Below are positions 8,737-17,632 of a stretch of DNA of 55,736 nt, piece after piece. The DNA comes from an uncultured Peptococcaceae bacterium (GTDB taxonomy: Bacteria > Bacillota > Limnochordia > Darwinibacteriales > Darwinibacteriaceae): contig CALKAR010000033.1 in assembly GCA_937988745.1 (NCBI GenBank), forward strand, positions 1 through 55,736. The letters are read 5' to 3'. The position numbers and the translations under genes were made by a program. The notes under the pieces are model-generated. The model was not told where the DNA came from and did not search any database. It saw only the letters and a program-made list of their open reading frames with translations. Within the stretch, counting starts at the first letter, position 1. Each line of letters starts with the position of its first letter.

Positions 8737-9436
8737 AATTCTGATCCGCCTCCGGCTGATTGCTTTACTAAGACGCTTGGGACTTGTTCCGCAAGTGCAC
8801 TATGTGGGAAGCAGCGAAGTACTGCCACCTCCTTTAAGCAGTCAAGAAGAACAGATGCTCCTCGCCAGGCTCAGCGAAGGAGATATGTCTGTCAAGACTC
8901 CACTTATTGAACGCAATCTTCGCTTGGTAGTTTATATTGCCCGCAAATTCGAAAATACGGGTATCTTTATCGAAGACCTGGTCTCCATCGGTACTATTGG
9001 CCTCATTAAAGCAGTTAATACCTTCGATCCATCCAAAAATATAAAGCTGGCAACTTATGCCAGCCGATGTATCGAAAATGAGATCTTAATGTATCTGCGC
9101 CGAACCAGTAAGCTGCGGGCAGAAGTCTCCTTTGACGAACCACTGAACACTGATTGGGATGGCAACGAATTGGTGTTAGCCGATGTGGTAGGTTCTGAAA
9201 GCGATGTGGTTAAATATATCGAGGAAGAAGTAGATAAAGAGCTTCTTGAGGCGGCACTGGCGCGGCTGACTGGACGAGAAAAGAAGATCATGGAGCTGCG
9301 GTTCGGTTTAAATAATGGGACCGAGCGAACCCAAAGAGAAGTCGCCGAGCTGCTCGGCATAAGTCAATCCTATATTTCTCGCCTTGAAAAGAAGATCCTC
9401 AAGAAACTCCGCCGCGAAATTAAGAAAATGGAATAA
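8708..9436 (+). CDS. sigE: RNA polymerase sigma-E factor, pro-form (mother cell)
   Basis: 242 residues behind an excellent AAAGGAGGT at 8693-8700. The first 30 residues are basic and hydrophobic (LRILIRLRLIALLRRLG), as in the membrane-binding pro-sequence removed by SpoIIGA. Regions 2 (NLRLVVYIARKFENTGIFIE, IKLATYASRCIENEILMYLR) and 4 (TQREVAELLGISQSYISRLE) are complete. It drives mother-cell genes after asymmetric division; yunB and a cwlD-type amidase in this window are members of that regulon in Bacillus. It overlaps the end of spoIIGA. Confidence 0.96.
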   Translation: MPHLPITKLRILIRLRLIALLRRLGLVPQVHYVGSSEVLPPPLSSQEEQMLLARLSEGDMSVKTPLIERNLRLVVYIARKFENTGIFIEDLVSIGTIGLIKAVNTFDPSKNIKLATYASRCIENEILMYLRRTSKLRAEVSFDEPLNTDWDGNELVLADVVGSESDVVKYIEEEVDKELLEAALARLTGREKKIMELRFGLNNGTERTQREVAELLGISQSYISRLEKKILKKLRREIKKME

Positions 9437-9442
9437 CAAAAA

Positions 9443-9473
9443 AGGCCCAAGCGTGATCAACGCTTTAGGGCCT
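9443..9473 (-). terminator. Terminator between sigE and ftsZ
   Basis: AGGCCC/GGGCCT with an inner AGCG/CGCT stem at 9443-9473. The minus-strand product ends in CCTTTTTTG, a good terminator for ftsZ. The plus-strand product lacks a clear T run, so termination of sigE would be weaker. Confidence 0.85.
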
Positions 9474-9492
9474 GTGTTGTTCCCGTATGTAT

Positions 9493-10542
9493 TTACCTCT
9501 TACGTAAGAATGCCGGGATATCTAACTCATCCGTAGAAAACGCAGGCACTTCCAGTTCACCGCCGACCTTGATTGCGGGAGGCTTATTCTCGGTATCAAA
9601 GCCAGTGGCAATTACTGTGATACGCAGTTCATCCTGCATACTATCATCGATGACTGCACCGAAAATGATATTGGCCTCCGGATCGGCAGCCTCCGAAATA
9701 ATCTCTGCGGCTTCATTAACTTCAAAGAGGCCTAAGTTAGAACCGCCAGTTAGGCTCAAGAGAATACCTTTGGCTCCCTCGATAGAGGCCTCCAAGAGTG
9801 GACTGCAGATTGCCTGTTTGGCCGCTTTCACAGCCCGGTCTTCCCCAGAAGCTTGACCGATGCCCATCAGAGCTGAGCCAGCGTTGGTCATGATCGCTCT
9901 CACGTCGGCAAAGTCTAAGTTGATCAAGCCTGGTACAGTAATCAAGTCTGATATCCCCTGAACACCTTGGCGCAGCACATCGTCGGCAATCTTGAAGGCT
10001 TCAACCATGCTGGTCCGCTTGTCTGCTACCTGCAGGAGCCGATCGTTGGGAATCGTGATCAAGGTATCAACCTTAGCCTTAAGGAGCTCAATGCCCTTTT
10101 CCGCCTGCGCCCTACGGCGTCTGCCTTCAAAGCTGAAAGGCTTAGTGACCACACCGACAGTCAATGCATCCAGTTCTTTGGCAATTTCCGCAACAACTGG
10201 TGCCGCACCGGTGCCAGTCCCGCCACCCATGCCCGCTGTGATGAATACCATATCAGCGCCTTCGAGGGCTTGCCGGATATCATCCCTGGATTCTTCGGCG
10301 GACCGCTGCCCAATCTCTGGGTTGGAGCCTGCACCCAATCCTTTCGTCAGCTTCTGACCGACTTGGATCTTCACGCTCGCATTCGAAAGCTGCAGAGCTT
10401 GAGCATCTGTATTTAAAGCAATGAACTGTACTCCCTTGAGGTCGGCGGCGATCATACGATCAACCGCGTTGCTCCCGCCTCCGCCACAGCCAATTACTTT
10501 TATATCTGCAAACTGTGGATTCTCTAGATCAAATTCGAACAT
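9493..10542 (-). CDS. ftsZ: Cell division protein FtsZ
   Basis: 349 residues. The tubulin-like GTPase core has GCGGGGSNAVDRM near 18-30 and the tubulin signature GGGTGTG at 106-112; the T7 loop reads NLDFADVRAIM. A short linker leads to the C-terminal peptide DELDIPAFLRKR, which docks membrane anchors such as FtsA or SepF. FtsZ polymerises into the division ring. The ATG at 10542 follows GAGGGGG. It is the last gene of the dcw cluster, directly after ftsQ; ftsA, which usually precedes ftsZ, is absent here. Confidence 0.98.
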   Translation of the reverse strand: MFEFDLENPQFADIKVIGCGGGGSNAVDRMIAADLKGVQFIALNTDAQALQLSNASVKIQVGQKLTKGLGAGSNPEIGQRSAEESRDDIRQALEGADMVFITAGMGGGTGTGAAPVVAEIAKELDALTVGVVTKPFSFEGRRRRAQAEKGIELLKAKVDTLITIPNDRLLQVADKRTSMVEAFKIADDVLRQGVQGISDLITVPGLINLDFADVRAIMTNAGSALMGIGQASGEDRAVKAAKQAICSPLLEASIEGAKGILLSLTGGSNLGLFEVNEAAEIISEAADPEANIIFGAVIDDSMQDELRITVIATGFDTENKPPAIKVGGELEVPAFSTDELDIPAFLRKR

Positions 10543-10596
10543 GGGATCCCCCTCTTTGCGCTACAAATTCCGTTATCTTTTCATTCAACATCTGAA

Positions 10597-10640
10597 AGAC
10601 TTTTCCCTCTAACTAGCTCAGGATTTGGGGAAAAAAGTCT
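10597..10640 (-). other. Stem-loop between ftsQ and ftsZ
   Basis: AGACTTTTCCC at 10597-10607 can pair with GGGAAAAAAGTCT at 10628-10640, leaving two extra A. It begins at the ftsQ stop codon. No T run follows, so it is more likely an RNA processing or stability element than a terminator. Confidence 0.3.
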
Positions 10641-11313
10641 ACTGCGTCCTCACAACCGGATTTTTTAAGACCCGAAGATCGATAACTGCTGGCACCTCAC
10701 CCTGGGAAGCCAAGTCAGTCCAAATCAACTCGAGGAGCGCAAACTTAGAATGCAGATCCTCCAATTCACCTAGGAGAATTCTTGTTCCTTCCTTTGTAAT
10801 CAGTGCTCTATCAGCTGCATCCCATCTTTCCAGGCGCACCATTACTTCCAGAGGTATCTCAGACAGAATGCGTGCCGTGGATTTCAGCTGTTCAGCTGAA
10901 GTCAGATCAACATTCACCACCTGAGGCAGTTCTACCCCGTACCAATTCGCAGGTGGAGGCAGCAGCACACCCATCCTGTCGATGAGCAGAATTCCATCGG
11001 GACCGGTAACTGAAGCGATTGGCAAGCGCTCAGAAATCTCTACTTCGATGGTATTAGGCCACTGCCAACGTACAACCGCATCCTCGACCCACGGATGTTG
11101 TTCCACACGACGTTCCAAGGCTCTACGGTCGAGCTGCAGGACATTGCAGGCTTGAAAATCGACGTGTTCATTAAGCTGCGTCTCATCTAAGAAGCTTAGG
11201 CCTGTCCACTTTATCTCCGCAGCAGTAAAGTGATTGGAGCTCAAGAATAAGTAAACTAGAACAACTATAATGACCACAAAAGCAGCTAAGCTCGTCTTGC
11301 CTGACTGCGTCAC
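10639..11313 (-). CDS. ftsQ: Cell division protein FtsQ/DivIB
   Basis: About 224 residues: a short basic cytosolic tail, one membrane helix (FVVIIVVLVYLFLS), a POTRA-like domain (FTAAEIKWTGLSFLDETQL, RRVEQHPWVEDAVVRWQWPN, ERLPIASV) and a beta domain. FtsQ/DivIB joins FtsL and FtsB/DivIC to activate septal murein synthesis by FtsW and FtsI. The better start is GTG 11313 with AGAGGAG eight bases upstream; GTG 11322 overlaps the ribosome binding site. It sits between murA and ftsZ. Confidence 0.9.
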   Translation of the reverse strand: MTQSGKTSLAAFVVIIVVLVYLFLSSNHFTAAEIKWTGLSFLDETQLNEHVDFQACNVLQLDRRALERRVEQHPWVEDAVVRWQWPNTIEVEISERLPIASVTGPDGILLIDRMGVLLPPPANWYGVELPQVVNVDLTSAEQLKSTARILSEIPLEVMVRLERWDAADRALITKEGTRILLGELEDLHSKFALLELIWTDLASQGEVPAVIDLRVLKNPVVRTQ

Positions 11314-11360
11314 AAGTACCACTCCTCTCCGGTTCCCAAAAAGGCCAGAAACCTGGCCTC

Positions 11361-12605
11361 TTAAACGCGTGTGACCCGCGCTCCTAGGGCTTGGAGCTGA
11401 CCGCAGATATCCTCATAGCCACGGTCCACATGGTGAAGACCTGCAACTTCTGAATAACCTTCTGCCATCAAGCCGGCAATTATCAGAGCGGCGCCTCCCC
11501 GTAGGTCCCCAGCATTCATCGGCGCTCCCTTCAATGGACGGCCGCCGTTGACAACAGCACGGTTCTGCTCAACATGGATGCTTGCTTCCAATTTGGCAAG
11601 CTCCGTCGTATATCCAAAGCGATTGTCATAAATAGCTTCGCGTATGATACTCGTTCCCTGCGCCTTCAGGGCAAGCACTGTCAGTTGAGGCTGAAGATCT
11701 GTCGCGAACCCAGGATAGGGCGCCGTCTGCACCTGTATCGGATAAAGGCGATCGGCAGGATACACCCTGACGATGCGTTCTTCTACCTCAATTGGAACTC
11801 CCATAGCGGTCAATATGCGCAATAGTGGTTCCACGTGATGAGGAATTACGTTAAAAAGTTGAACCTCGCCGCCTGTAGCAGCAGCGGCGACGGCATAGGT
11901 ACCCGCTGCAATTCGGTCTGGTATCACCCTATAGTTGGTGGAACCTAGGTCTGGTACTCCTTTGACAGTTATCACCGGTGTTCCAGCGCCACTTACATCA
12001 GCACCCATTTTATTGAGAAAGTCCTGGATGTCCACGATTTCCGGCTCCCGGGCTGCATTACGAATAACGGTAGTGCCTCTTGCACGCACAGCCGCCATCA
12101 TCGTGTTTTCGGTAGCCCCCACGCTGGGATAGCGAAGTGTTATATCTGCACCTCGCAGCCCATCAGTGGTGGCAATGATGCGCCCGTCTCTTTCCTCAAT
12201 CCGAGCCCCCAGTTTGCTCAAACTATCGAGATGAATATCAAGGGGCCGGGAGCCGATAGCACATCCACCTGGCAGAGCAATCTCGGCTCTGCCCAACCGA
12301 GCTAGAAGCGGGCCCATGACCTGAATAGAGGCACGCATGGACTGAACCAATCTTTCTGGTGGACGCCCTTGAACACCATTTACAAATATGCTGAGTTCGT
12401 TGCCTTGGAAAACGACACCGACACCGAGTGACCGGAGTACCCCTACCATTGTGCGAACATCATCAATGGCTGGGACATCGCTGATGTGAAACGAACCATG
12501 TCCGAGGATGGAAGCCGCCATGAGTTTCAAAACAGAATTCTTTGCTCCACCGATTCGAATCGTTCCATTCAGCTGATGGCCACCTTCGATCAGTAGCTTC
12601 GCCAT
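11361..12605 (-). CDS. murA: UDP-N-acetylglucosamine 1-carboxyvinyltransferase
   Basis: 414 residues. MurA transfers enolpyruvate from PEP to UDP-GlcNAc, the first committed step of murein synthesis. The catalytic loop LPGGCAIGSRPLDIH holds Cys115, the residue attacked by fosfomycin, and KN at 22-23 matches the substrate site. Both EPSP-synthase-like halves are complete. It stands between ftsW and ftsQ, where Bacillus has murG and murB. A near-palindromic block of four GTAC motifs lies 20-48 bases upstream of its start. Confidence 0.96.
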   Translation of the reverse strand: MAKLLIEGGHQLNGTIRIGGAKNSVLKLMAASILGHGSFHISDVPAIDDVRTMVGVLRSLGVGVVFQGNELSIFVNGVQGRPPERLVQSMRASIQVMGPLLARLGRAEIALPGGCAIGSRPLDIHLDSLSKLGARIEERDGRIIATTDGLRGADITLRYPSVGATENTMMAAVRARGTTVIRNAAREPEIVDIQDFLNKMGADVSGAGTPVITVKGVPDLGSTNYRVIPDRIAAGTYAVAAAATGGEVQLFNVIPHHVEPLLRILTAMGVPIEVEERIVRVYPADRLYPIQVQTAPYPGFATDLQPQLTVLALKAQGTSIIREAIYDNRFGYTTELAKLEASIHVEQNRAVVNGGRPLKGAPMNAGDLRGGAALIIAGLMAEGYSEVAGLHHVDRGYEDICGQLQALGARVTRV

Positions 12606-12624
12606 CGTATCACCTCTACCCGAT

Positions 12625-12653
12625 CTAAGTACAGTACTCAGTACCGTACATAG
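12625..12653. repeat. Near-perfect palindrome of four GTAC motifs upstream of murA
   Basis: GTAC occurs at 12629, 12634, 12641 and 12646, flanked by CTA and TAG, so the 13-base arms match at all but two positions around a TCA centre. It lies in the 87-base gap between ftsW and murA, the largest gap inside this part of the cluster. It could be an operator or an RNA hairpin in the 5' leader of murA; nothing more is known. Confidence 0.55.
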
Positions 12654-12692
12654 TATGCGGGCAGTAGGTATTGGTGAAAATACCGGATAACA

Positions 12693-13787
12693 TCAACTCT
12701 TACACTGCCGCGAAATGTTCAGTAGGACTCCGACGCCTGCCAAACTCGTCAATAGCGACGATCCTCCATGGCTGATGAAAGGCAGCGGAATACCTGTGAC
12801 CGGCAGCGACCCGGTGACGACGCCAATATTAATCAGCGCCTGAAAGGCAATAATTGAGGTAATGCCAACAGCCAGGAGAGAACCATACAGATCTTTGGCC
12901 TGCAGAGCAATTCGCAAACCCCGCCACGCCAGCACAAAGAAAAGCAAAATCACAACTGCTCCACCCACAAAGCCAAGTTCTTCACATAAAATCGCGAAGA
13001 TGAAGTCAGTGTGGTGTTCAGGAAGATAAGAGAATTTCTGGCGGCTGCGGCCCAGACCTAAGCCAAATAGGCCACCAGATCCAATGGCCAGCAGTGACTG
13101 AATTATGCTCCAACCTGCTCCGGTCGGATCAGCCCAAGGATTTCTAAATGCCATCAGACGCCGCAGGCGATATTCTTCCTTAATCATTACCTGATACACA
13201 ACAGGGAGTGCCGCAGCGGTCAGCACCAGAAGCTGACCGAGATGCACACCTCCAGCAAAGATAACCACCATAGAGGAGAATACTAGAGTTGCCCCGGTGC
13301 CGAAATCAGGTTCTAACATAATCAACCCAAATTTGATTCCCAAAATAACTAAGAGCGGCAGCAGACCCGATAAGAAGCTGCGTACCCGTTCCCGTTTGTT
13401 GGAAATGTAAACAGCAACATAATTGATCATGGCCAATTTGGACAGCTCGGATGGCTGCAGATTAAAGCCGCCAATACGAATCCACCGAGTTGCCCCACCT
13501 GTACCCTGACCCACAAAGAGAACTGCCACCAGCAGCACGAAGGAAAGAATGAGACCTGGAAGTGCCAATGGTTTAAAAATGTGGTAGTCCACACGCATGA
13601 GCACAAAGAGAGCCACCAGGCCAATTACTGCTAGGATAGATTGGCGCTGCACATACCGGTATGGATCACCATAATCGGCAATCCCCATGATAGATGAGGC
13701 ACTGAAGACCATAATCAGCCCGATGGCAAGAAGAGCTATAACAGCTGCAAAAACTAAGATATCTGGTTTTCCGCCTCTGGTTAACAT
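12693..13787 (-). CDS. ftsW: SEDS glycosyltransferase FtsW/SpoVE
   Basis: 364 residues with about ten membrane helices. SEDS family signatures are present: RWIRIGGFNLQPSELSKLA near 130, MLEPDFGTGATL near 185, and GIPLPFISHGGSSLL near the C-terminus. It polymerises lipid II glycan chains at the septum together with the class B transpeptidase encoded upstream. FtsW and SpoVE cannot be separated by sequence here; only one such gene is in the window. The neighbours are mraY (upstream) and murA (downstream). murD, commonly found between mraY and ftsW, is missing. Confidence 0.93.
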   Translation of the reverse strand: MLTRGGKPDILVFAAVIALLAIGLIMVFSASSIMGIADYGDPYRYVQRQSILAVIGLVALFVLMRVDYHIFKPLALPGLILSFVLLVAVLFVGQGTGGATRWIRIGGFNLQPSELSKLAMINYVAVYISNKRERVRSFLSGLLPLLVILGIKFGLIMLEPDFGTGATLVFSSMVVIFAGGVHLGQLLVLTAAALPVVYQVMIKEEYRLRRLMAFRNPWADPTGAGWSIIQSLLAIGSGGLFGLGLGRSRQKFSYLPEHHTDFIFAILCEELGFVGGAVVILLFFVLAWRGLRIALQAKDLYGSLLAVGITSIIAFQALINIGVVTGSLPVTGIPLPFISHGGSSLLTSLAGVGVLLNISRQCKS

Positions 13788-13819
13788 CTACCGCGCCCCC
13801 TTCCCTAATCTATATTCAG

Positions 13820-14788
13820 CTAGAAGGAAGCCAACAACCCAATCACAGCAAAAACGAGAGCAATCAGCCAAAATCGCAGTGTAACGGTTGTTTCATGCCA
13901 GCCCGTAAGCTCGAAGTGATGATGCAGGGGCGCCATACGAAATACCCGTCGTCCCTTGGTCAAGCGGAAATACACAACCTGAATAATCACCGATAGTGTC
14001 TCGATCACGAACAGACCACCAATTATGGGGAGAAACAGGGTAGTGCCAGTCAGAATCGCTCCAGCGGCTAGAGCGGCACCTAACCCTAAGGAGCCGGTAT
14101 CACCCATGATCACCTGGGCAGGGTGAGCGTTAAACCATGCAAATCCAAGACAAGCACCCGCGATAGCAGTGAAAAATATGGTAAGATCAATGTTCCCCTG
14201 GAACCATGCCAAAACGGCGAAAGCCAAGGAAGCGATCGCAGTGCTCCCGGCAGCCAAACCATCTAGGCCATCCGTAATATTGACAGCGTTTGTGGTGCCC
14301 ACCATTACAAATACGCTTAACAGAACGTAGCTGATTGGACCAAGCTCTAGCACAGAGTTGGTAAAGGGAATAAGTAGGCTCGAACCAATGTCTTCGTGCT
14401 TTAGAGCATACAGGGCAAGCAGTACAGCTAGACCAATCTGACCGACCAGTTTATCCCTAGCCCTCAGTCCTAGAGAACGCTTTGCAATAATCTTCAATGA
14501 ATCGTCAATTAATCCAATGGCTCCATAACCTAAGGCAGCCAAGAGAGCTATCGTAACATGGCTGCCCATTGAACTGGTCAGCACTATGGCCACTGCTGCG
14601 GCGACAAGAATAAGGATACCGCCCATCGAAGGAGTGCCTGCTTTTTTGAGATGGGTTTGAGGTCCATCGCTTCGAACCTGCTGGCCAAACTTGAGTCGTC
14701 TCAAGAAATAAATCGTGCCAGGACCAGCGAGGACTGCTAAGCCAAAAGCAATGAGTGCCGCTACGATTGGTGAATATGTCGGGTCCAT
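13820..14788 (-). CDS. mraY: Phospho-MurNAc-pentapeptide transferase
   Basis: 322 residues, ten membrane helices. It joins UDP-MurNAc-pentapeptide to undecaprenyl phosphate to form lipid I. The conserved polar loops are present: GTPSMGG near 55, IDDSLK near 95, NAVNITDGLDGLA near 170, IMGDTGSLGLG near 225, and APLHHHFE near 290. The ATG lies one base after the murF stop and its GGAG sits inside the murF end, so translation is coupled. Confidence 0.97.
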   Translation of the reverse strand: MDPTYSPIVAALIAFGLAVLAGPGTIYFLRRLKFGQQVRSDGPQTHLKKAGTPSMGGILILVAAAVAIVLTSSMGSHVTIALLAALGYGAIGLIDDSLKIIAKRSLGLRARDKLVGQIGLAVLLALYALKHEDIGSSLLIPFTNSVLELGPISYVLLSVFVMVGTTNAVNITDGLDGLAAGSTAIASLAFAVLAWFQGNIDLTIFFTAIAGACLGFAWFNAHPAQVIMGDTGSLGLGAALAAGAILTGTTLFLPIIGGLFVIETLSVIIQVVYFRLTKGRRVFRMAPLHHHFELTGWHETTVTLRFWLIALVFAVIGLLASF

Positions 14789-14789
14789 A

Positions 14790-16127
14790 TTAATCTCCTT
14801 CCCTTAAACGATCCACAACTCGCTCAAGGCGCAAACCTCGTGACGCCTTAACCAGAACAATATCCCCACTCTTAAGCGTTGGTAGGTTTTCCAGCAGCTC
14901 TTCCACAGAGGAGAATACTTCCCCTCTTCCTGCACCGATGCGGTACTGTTCAGCCCAGCGGCCGACAAACAACAGCTGACTGCAGCAGGAAGCGGCATAT
15001 GCACCGATTTCTCGATGAGCTTGATCACTTATGGGTCCGAGTTCCAGCATGTCGCCTAAGATTGCGATTTTTTTCCCATCGCGCCTCATTGCTGCGAGCG
15101 TATCCAGCGCCGCCCGCATTGAAGCTGGGCTGGCGTTATAAGCGTCATTGACTACAGCCGCTCCGCTGTCAAGCTCTATAGTCTCTAAGCGCATTCCGGT
15201 TAGCTGCACATCAGCCAGTGCCCGGACGCAATCTGCAAACGGTACGCCTGACTTAAGGCCTACCACAAGAGCCGCACAGGCATTCCAAGCATTGTGGCGG
15301 CCCGGGATGTTCAAAGAAATGATTCCAGAAATACCCAATCCATTTACATGAAACGCAGCTCTGCCCAAACTGTCAATTTGAATGTCAGAGAGCACAAGGT
15401 CATTATCGGGATTCTGGCCATAAAAGACAATTTCGGCCTTCGTACGGGAGCTGATGCTTCGTATCCAAGGATCATCACCATTTAGTACAGCCAGGCCACC
15501 GGCAGGCAGCGCTTCAATAACCTCTGCCTTAGCTCGGGCAATATTCTCCATAGTTTCTAAGATTTCCAAATGTACAGGCCCCACATTTGTGATGACAGCC
15601 ATGTCTGGTGGGCAGATTTCCGTCAGCTCTCGAATCTGTCCGAGACCACGCATTCCCATTTCTACAACTAAGGCCTGGTGTATCTCGTCCAAACCGAGCA
15701 CTGTTAGGGGCACCCCAAGTTCGTTATTGTAGTTTTTTTCAGAAGAATGGACCGCAAAACGCTCCTGAAGCACACGGCTTACCATGTCCTTGGTAGTGGT
15801 CTTACCGTTGCTGCCGGTAACTGCCACAACAGGTAGTTTAAAATGCTGCAGATAAGCTCGAGCCAGATTTTGCAGACCTTGAAGAGGGTCGTCAACTTCA
15901 ATCACACCGGCCCGGTCAATCATGCTGCGGCGCACCATGGCATAACCGCCGCGTTCAAGTACATCGGGCACAAATTGGTGTCCATCCACATTTTCGCCCT
16001 GAAGAGCGACAAACAGAATGCCCTCAGTTACAAGTCGGCTGTCGTTGGTAACATTTTTAATACAACCTGTTCCACGGCAGGTACCCCCAGCCATTTGAGC
16101 GGCCTGGGCAAGACTTAGTGGTCTCAT
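14790..16127 (-). CDS. murF: UDP-MurNAc-tripeptide--D-Ala-D-Ala ligase
   Basis: 445 residues, three Mur-ligase domains. The ATP loop VTGSNGKTTTKDMV is at about 103-116; ENYNNELGVPLT and NDAYNASPASM match MurF rather than other Mur ligases. It adds D-alanyl-D-alanine to the UDP-MurNAc tripeptide in the cytosol. Its ATG overlaps the murE stop (ATGA). The product is the substrate of MraY, encoded next. Confidence 0.97.
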   Translation of the reverse strand: MRPLSLAQAAQMAGGTCRGTGCIKNVTNDSRLVTEGILFVALQGENVDGHQFVPDVLERGGYAMVRRSMIDRAGVIEVDDPLQGLQNLARAYLQHFKLPVVAVTGSNGKTTTKDMVSRVLQERFAVHSSEKNYNNELGVPLTVLGLDEIHQALVVEMGMRGLGQIRELTEICPPDMAVITNVGPVHLEILETMENIARAKAEVIEALPAGGLAVLNGDDPWIRSISSRTKAEIVFYGQNPDNDLVLSDIQIDSLGRAAFHVNGLGISGIISLNIPGRHNAWNACAALVVGLKSGVPFADCVRALADVQLTGMRLETIELDSGAAVVNDAYNASPASMRAALDTLAAMRRDGKKIAILGDMLELGPISDQAHREIGAYAASCCSQLLFVGRWAEQYRIGAGRGEVFSSVEELLENLPTLKSGDIVLVKASRGLRLERVVDRLREGD

Positions 16128-17572
16128 GAGTACAGCTCCTTCAAAGCCAGACGGGCTTCTTCTCGATCGTCAAAATACGTGCGCACTCCTCGAATCTCTT
16201 GATAAGTTTCATGACCCTTGCCGGCAATAAGTACGATATCACCGGGCTCCGCTTCGGCTAAAGCGAGACGAATAGCCGCGCGCCGGTCCACTTCAACCAC
16301 GCACTCGGCACCACAAGCAGCTTGTTTCGCCCCAGCAGAGATATCTTCACAAATATCCTTGGGATCTTCACTGCGGGGATTGTCGGACGTGATAACCACA
16401 AAATCAGCGAGCTGCGCTGCAATCTTACCCATCAGCGGCCGCTTACCACGATCCCTGTCTCCCCCTGCACCGAAGACGACAACAACCCGGCCTTCTGTCA
16501 TGCTCCGAGCTGTGCGCAGAATATTCTCCAGACCATCAGGTGTATGAGCATAATCCACGATCACCGCGTACGGCTGACCTTCATCAACGACTTCAAACCG
16601 CCCAGGAACCCCCTGTAAGGCTTCGAGGCCTCGTTTTACTTCATCCAATGAGAATCCTGCGCCTAGGCAGGCAGCTGCTGCCGACAGGGAGTTGTAGACA
16701 TTGAACTTCCCGGTCAAATTTATCTCCAGAGGAATACTGCCCCATGGTGTATTTAATGTATACGAAGTCCGCTTAGAGTCCACTTCAACATTGCTTGCGT
16801 GAACCTCAGCAGCCTGATCTACGCCATAACTGATAAGCGGAATAGACATCCGAGCCGCTAGATCCTGACCCTTAGGATCGTCGTAATTAAGTACAGCAAA
16901 GCCAGTTACCTGGTCGAAAAGCTTGGCTTTGCTCTCAAAATAGTCCTCGAAGGAAGTGTGAAAATCAAGATGATCCTGGGTAAGGTTGGTGAAAATCCCC
17001 ACTCTAAATTCCATACCATTAGTGCGGTGCAGTTTTAGAGCATGAGACGAAACCTCCATTACCACATACTCAATCCCAGTGGTGGCCATTTCTGCAAGGA
17101 TTCTCTGCAGATCCAGTGATTCTGGAGTAGTACGATCACTCACCTGAGACTGTCCGTTGAACACTGTCTCGATCGTTCCGATCAGACCAACGCGCTTCCC
17201 GGCCTGCTCTAGAATCGATCTAACCATATATGTAGTAGTCGTCTTCCCATTGGTGCCTGTTACCCCGATCACCTTCAGCTGTTTCGCCGGATGTCCATAA
17301 AACGCGGCCGCCACATGCCCCAGGGCTGCTCTAGTATCTTCGACCACTATCTGCGGAACTGCTGTGTCCATCACTCGTTCAACTAAGACAGCGGCAGCAC
17401 CTTGGGCTGCCGCTTCCGACACAAAGTCATGTCCATCATGTTTCAGCCCGCTGACAGCGGCAAACAAAAATCCTGGTTCAACCTTTCGAGAATCATAGGC
17501 GATACCGCTGATATGTATATCTTCACCCACAAGTCGATGGGGCAAATGCTTCATAACTTCGCTCAGCCGCAC
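16124..17572 (-). CDS. murE: UDP-MurNAc-L-Ala-D-Glu--meso-DAP ligase
   Basis: 482 residues. The ATP loop VTGTNGKTTTTYMV is at about 104-117 and the central motif MEVSSHAL near 172. The third-amino-acid motif DNPR at 397-400 followed by SEDP indicates meso-diaminopimelate, not lysine, as substrate, so the cell wall is inferred to be DAP type. The start is GTG 17572 behind GGGAGGGG. It follows the class B PBP gene after a 60-base gap and overlaps murF by four bases. Confidence 0.97.
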   Translation of the reverse strand: MRLSEVMKHLPHRLVGEDIHISGIAYDSRKVEPGFLFAAVSGLKHDGHDFVSEAAAQGAAAVLVERVMDTAVPQIVVEDTRAALGHVAAAFYGHPAKQLKVIGVTGTNGKTTTTYMVRSILEQAGKRVGLIGTIETVFNGQSQVSDRTTPESLDLQRILAEMATTGIEYVVMEVSSHALKLHRTNGMEFRVGIFTNLTQDHLDFHTSFEDYFESKAKLFDQVTGFAVLNYDDPKGQDLAARMSIPLISYGVDQAAEVHASNVEVDSKRTSYTLNTPWGSIPLEINLTGKFNVYNSLSAAAACLGAGFSLDEVKRGLEALQGVPGRFEVVDEGQPYAVIVDYAHTPDGLENILRTARSMTEGRVVVVFGAGGDRDRGKRPLMGKIAAQLADFVVITSDNPRSEDPKDICEDISAGAKQAACGAECVVEVDRRAAIRLALAEAEPGDIVLIAGKGHETYQEIRGVRTYFDDREEARLALKELYS

Positions 17573-17632
17573 AATGTCCCCTCCCGTACACTTCTATTCT
17601 ACAGTTGAGACAAGAATACCTAATTACGCGCT

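Noticed and set aside
9967..10416. 149-codon plus-strand frame opposite ftsZ
   Set aside because: Shadow of the conserved FtsZ GTPase core.
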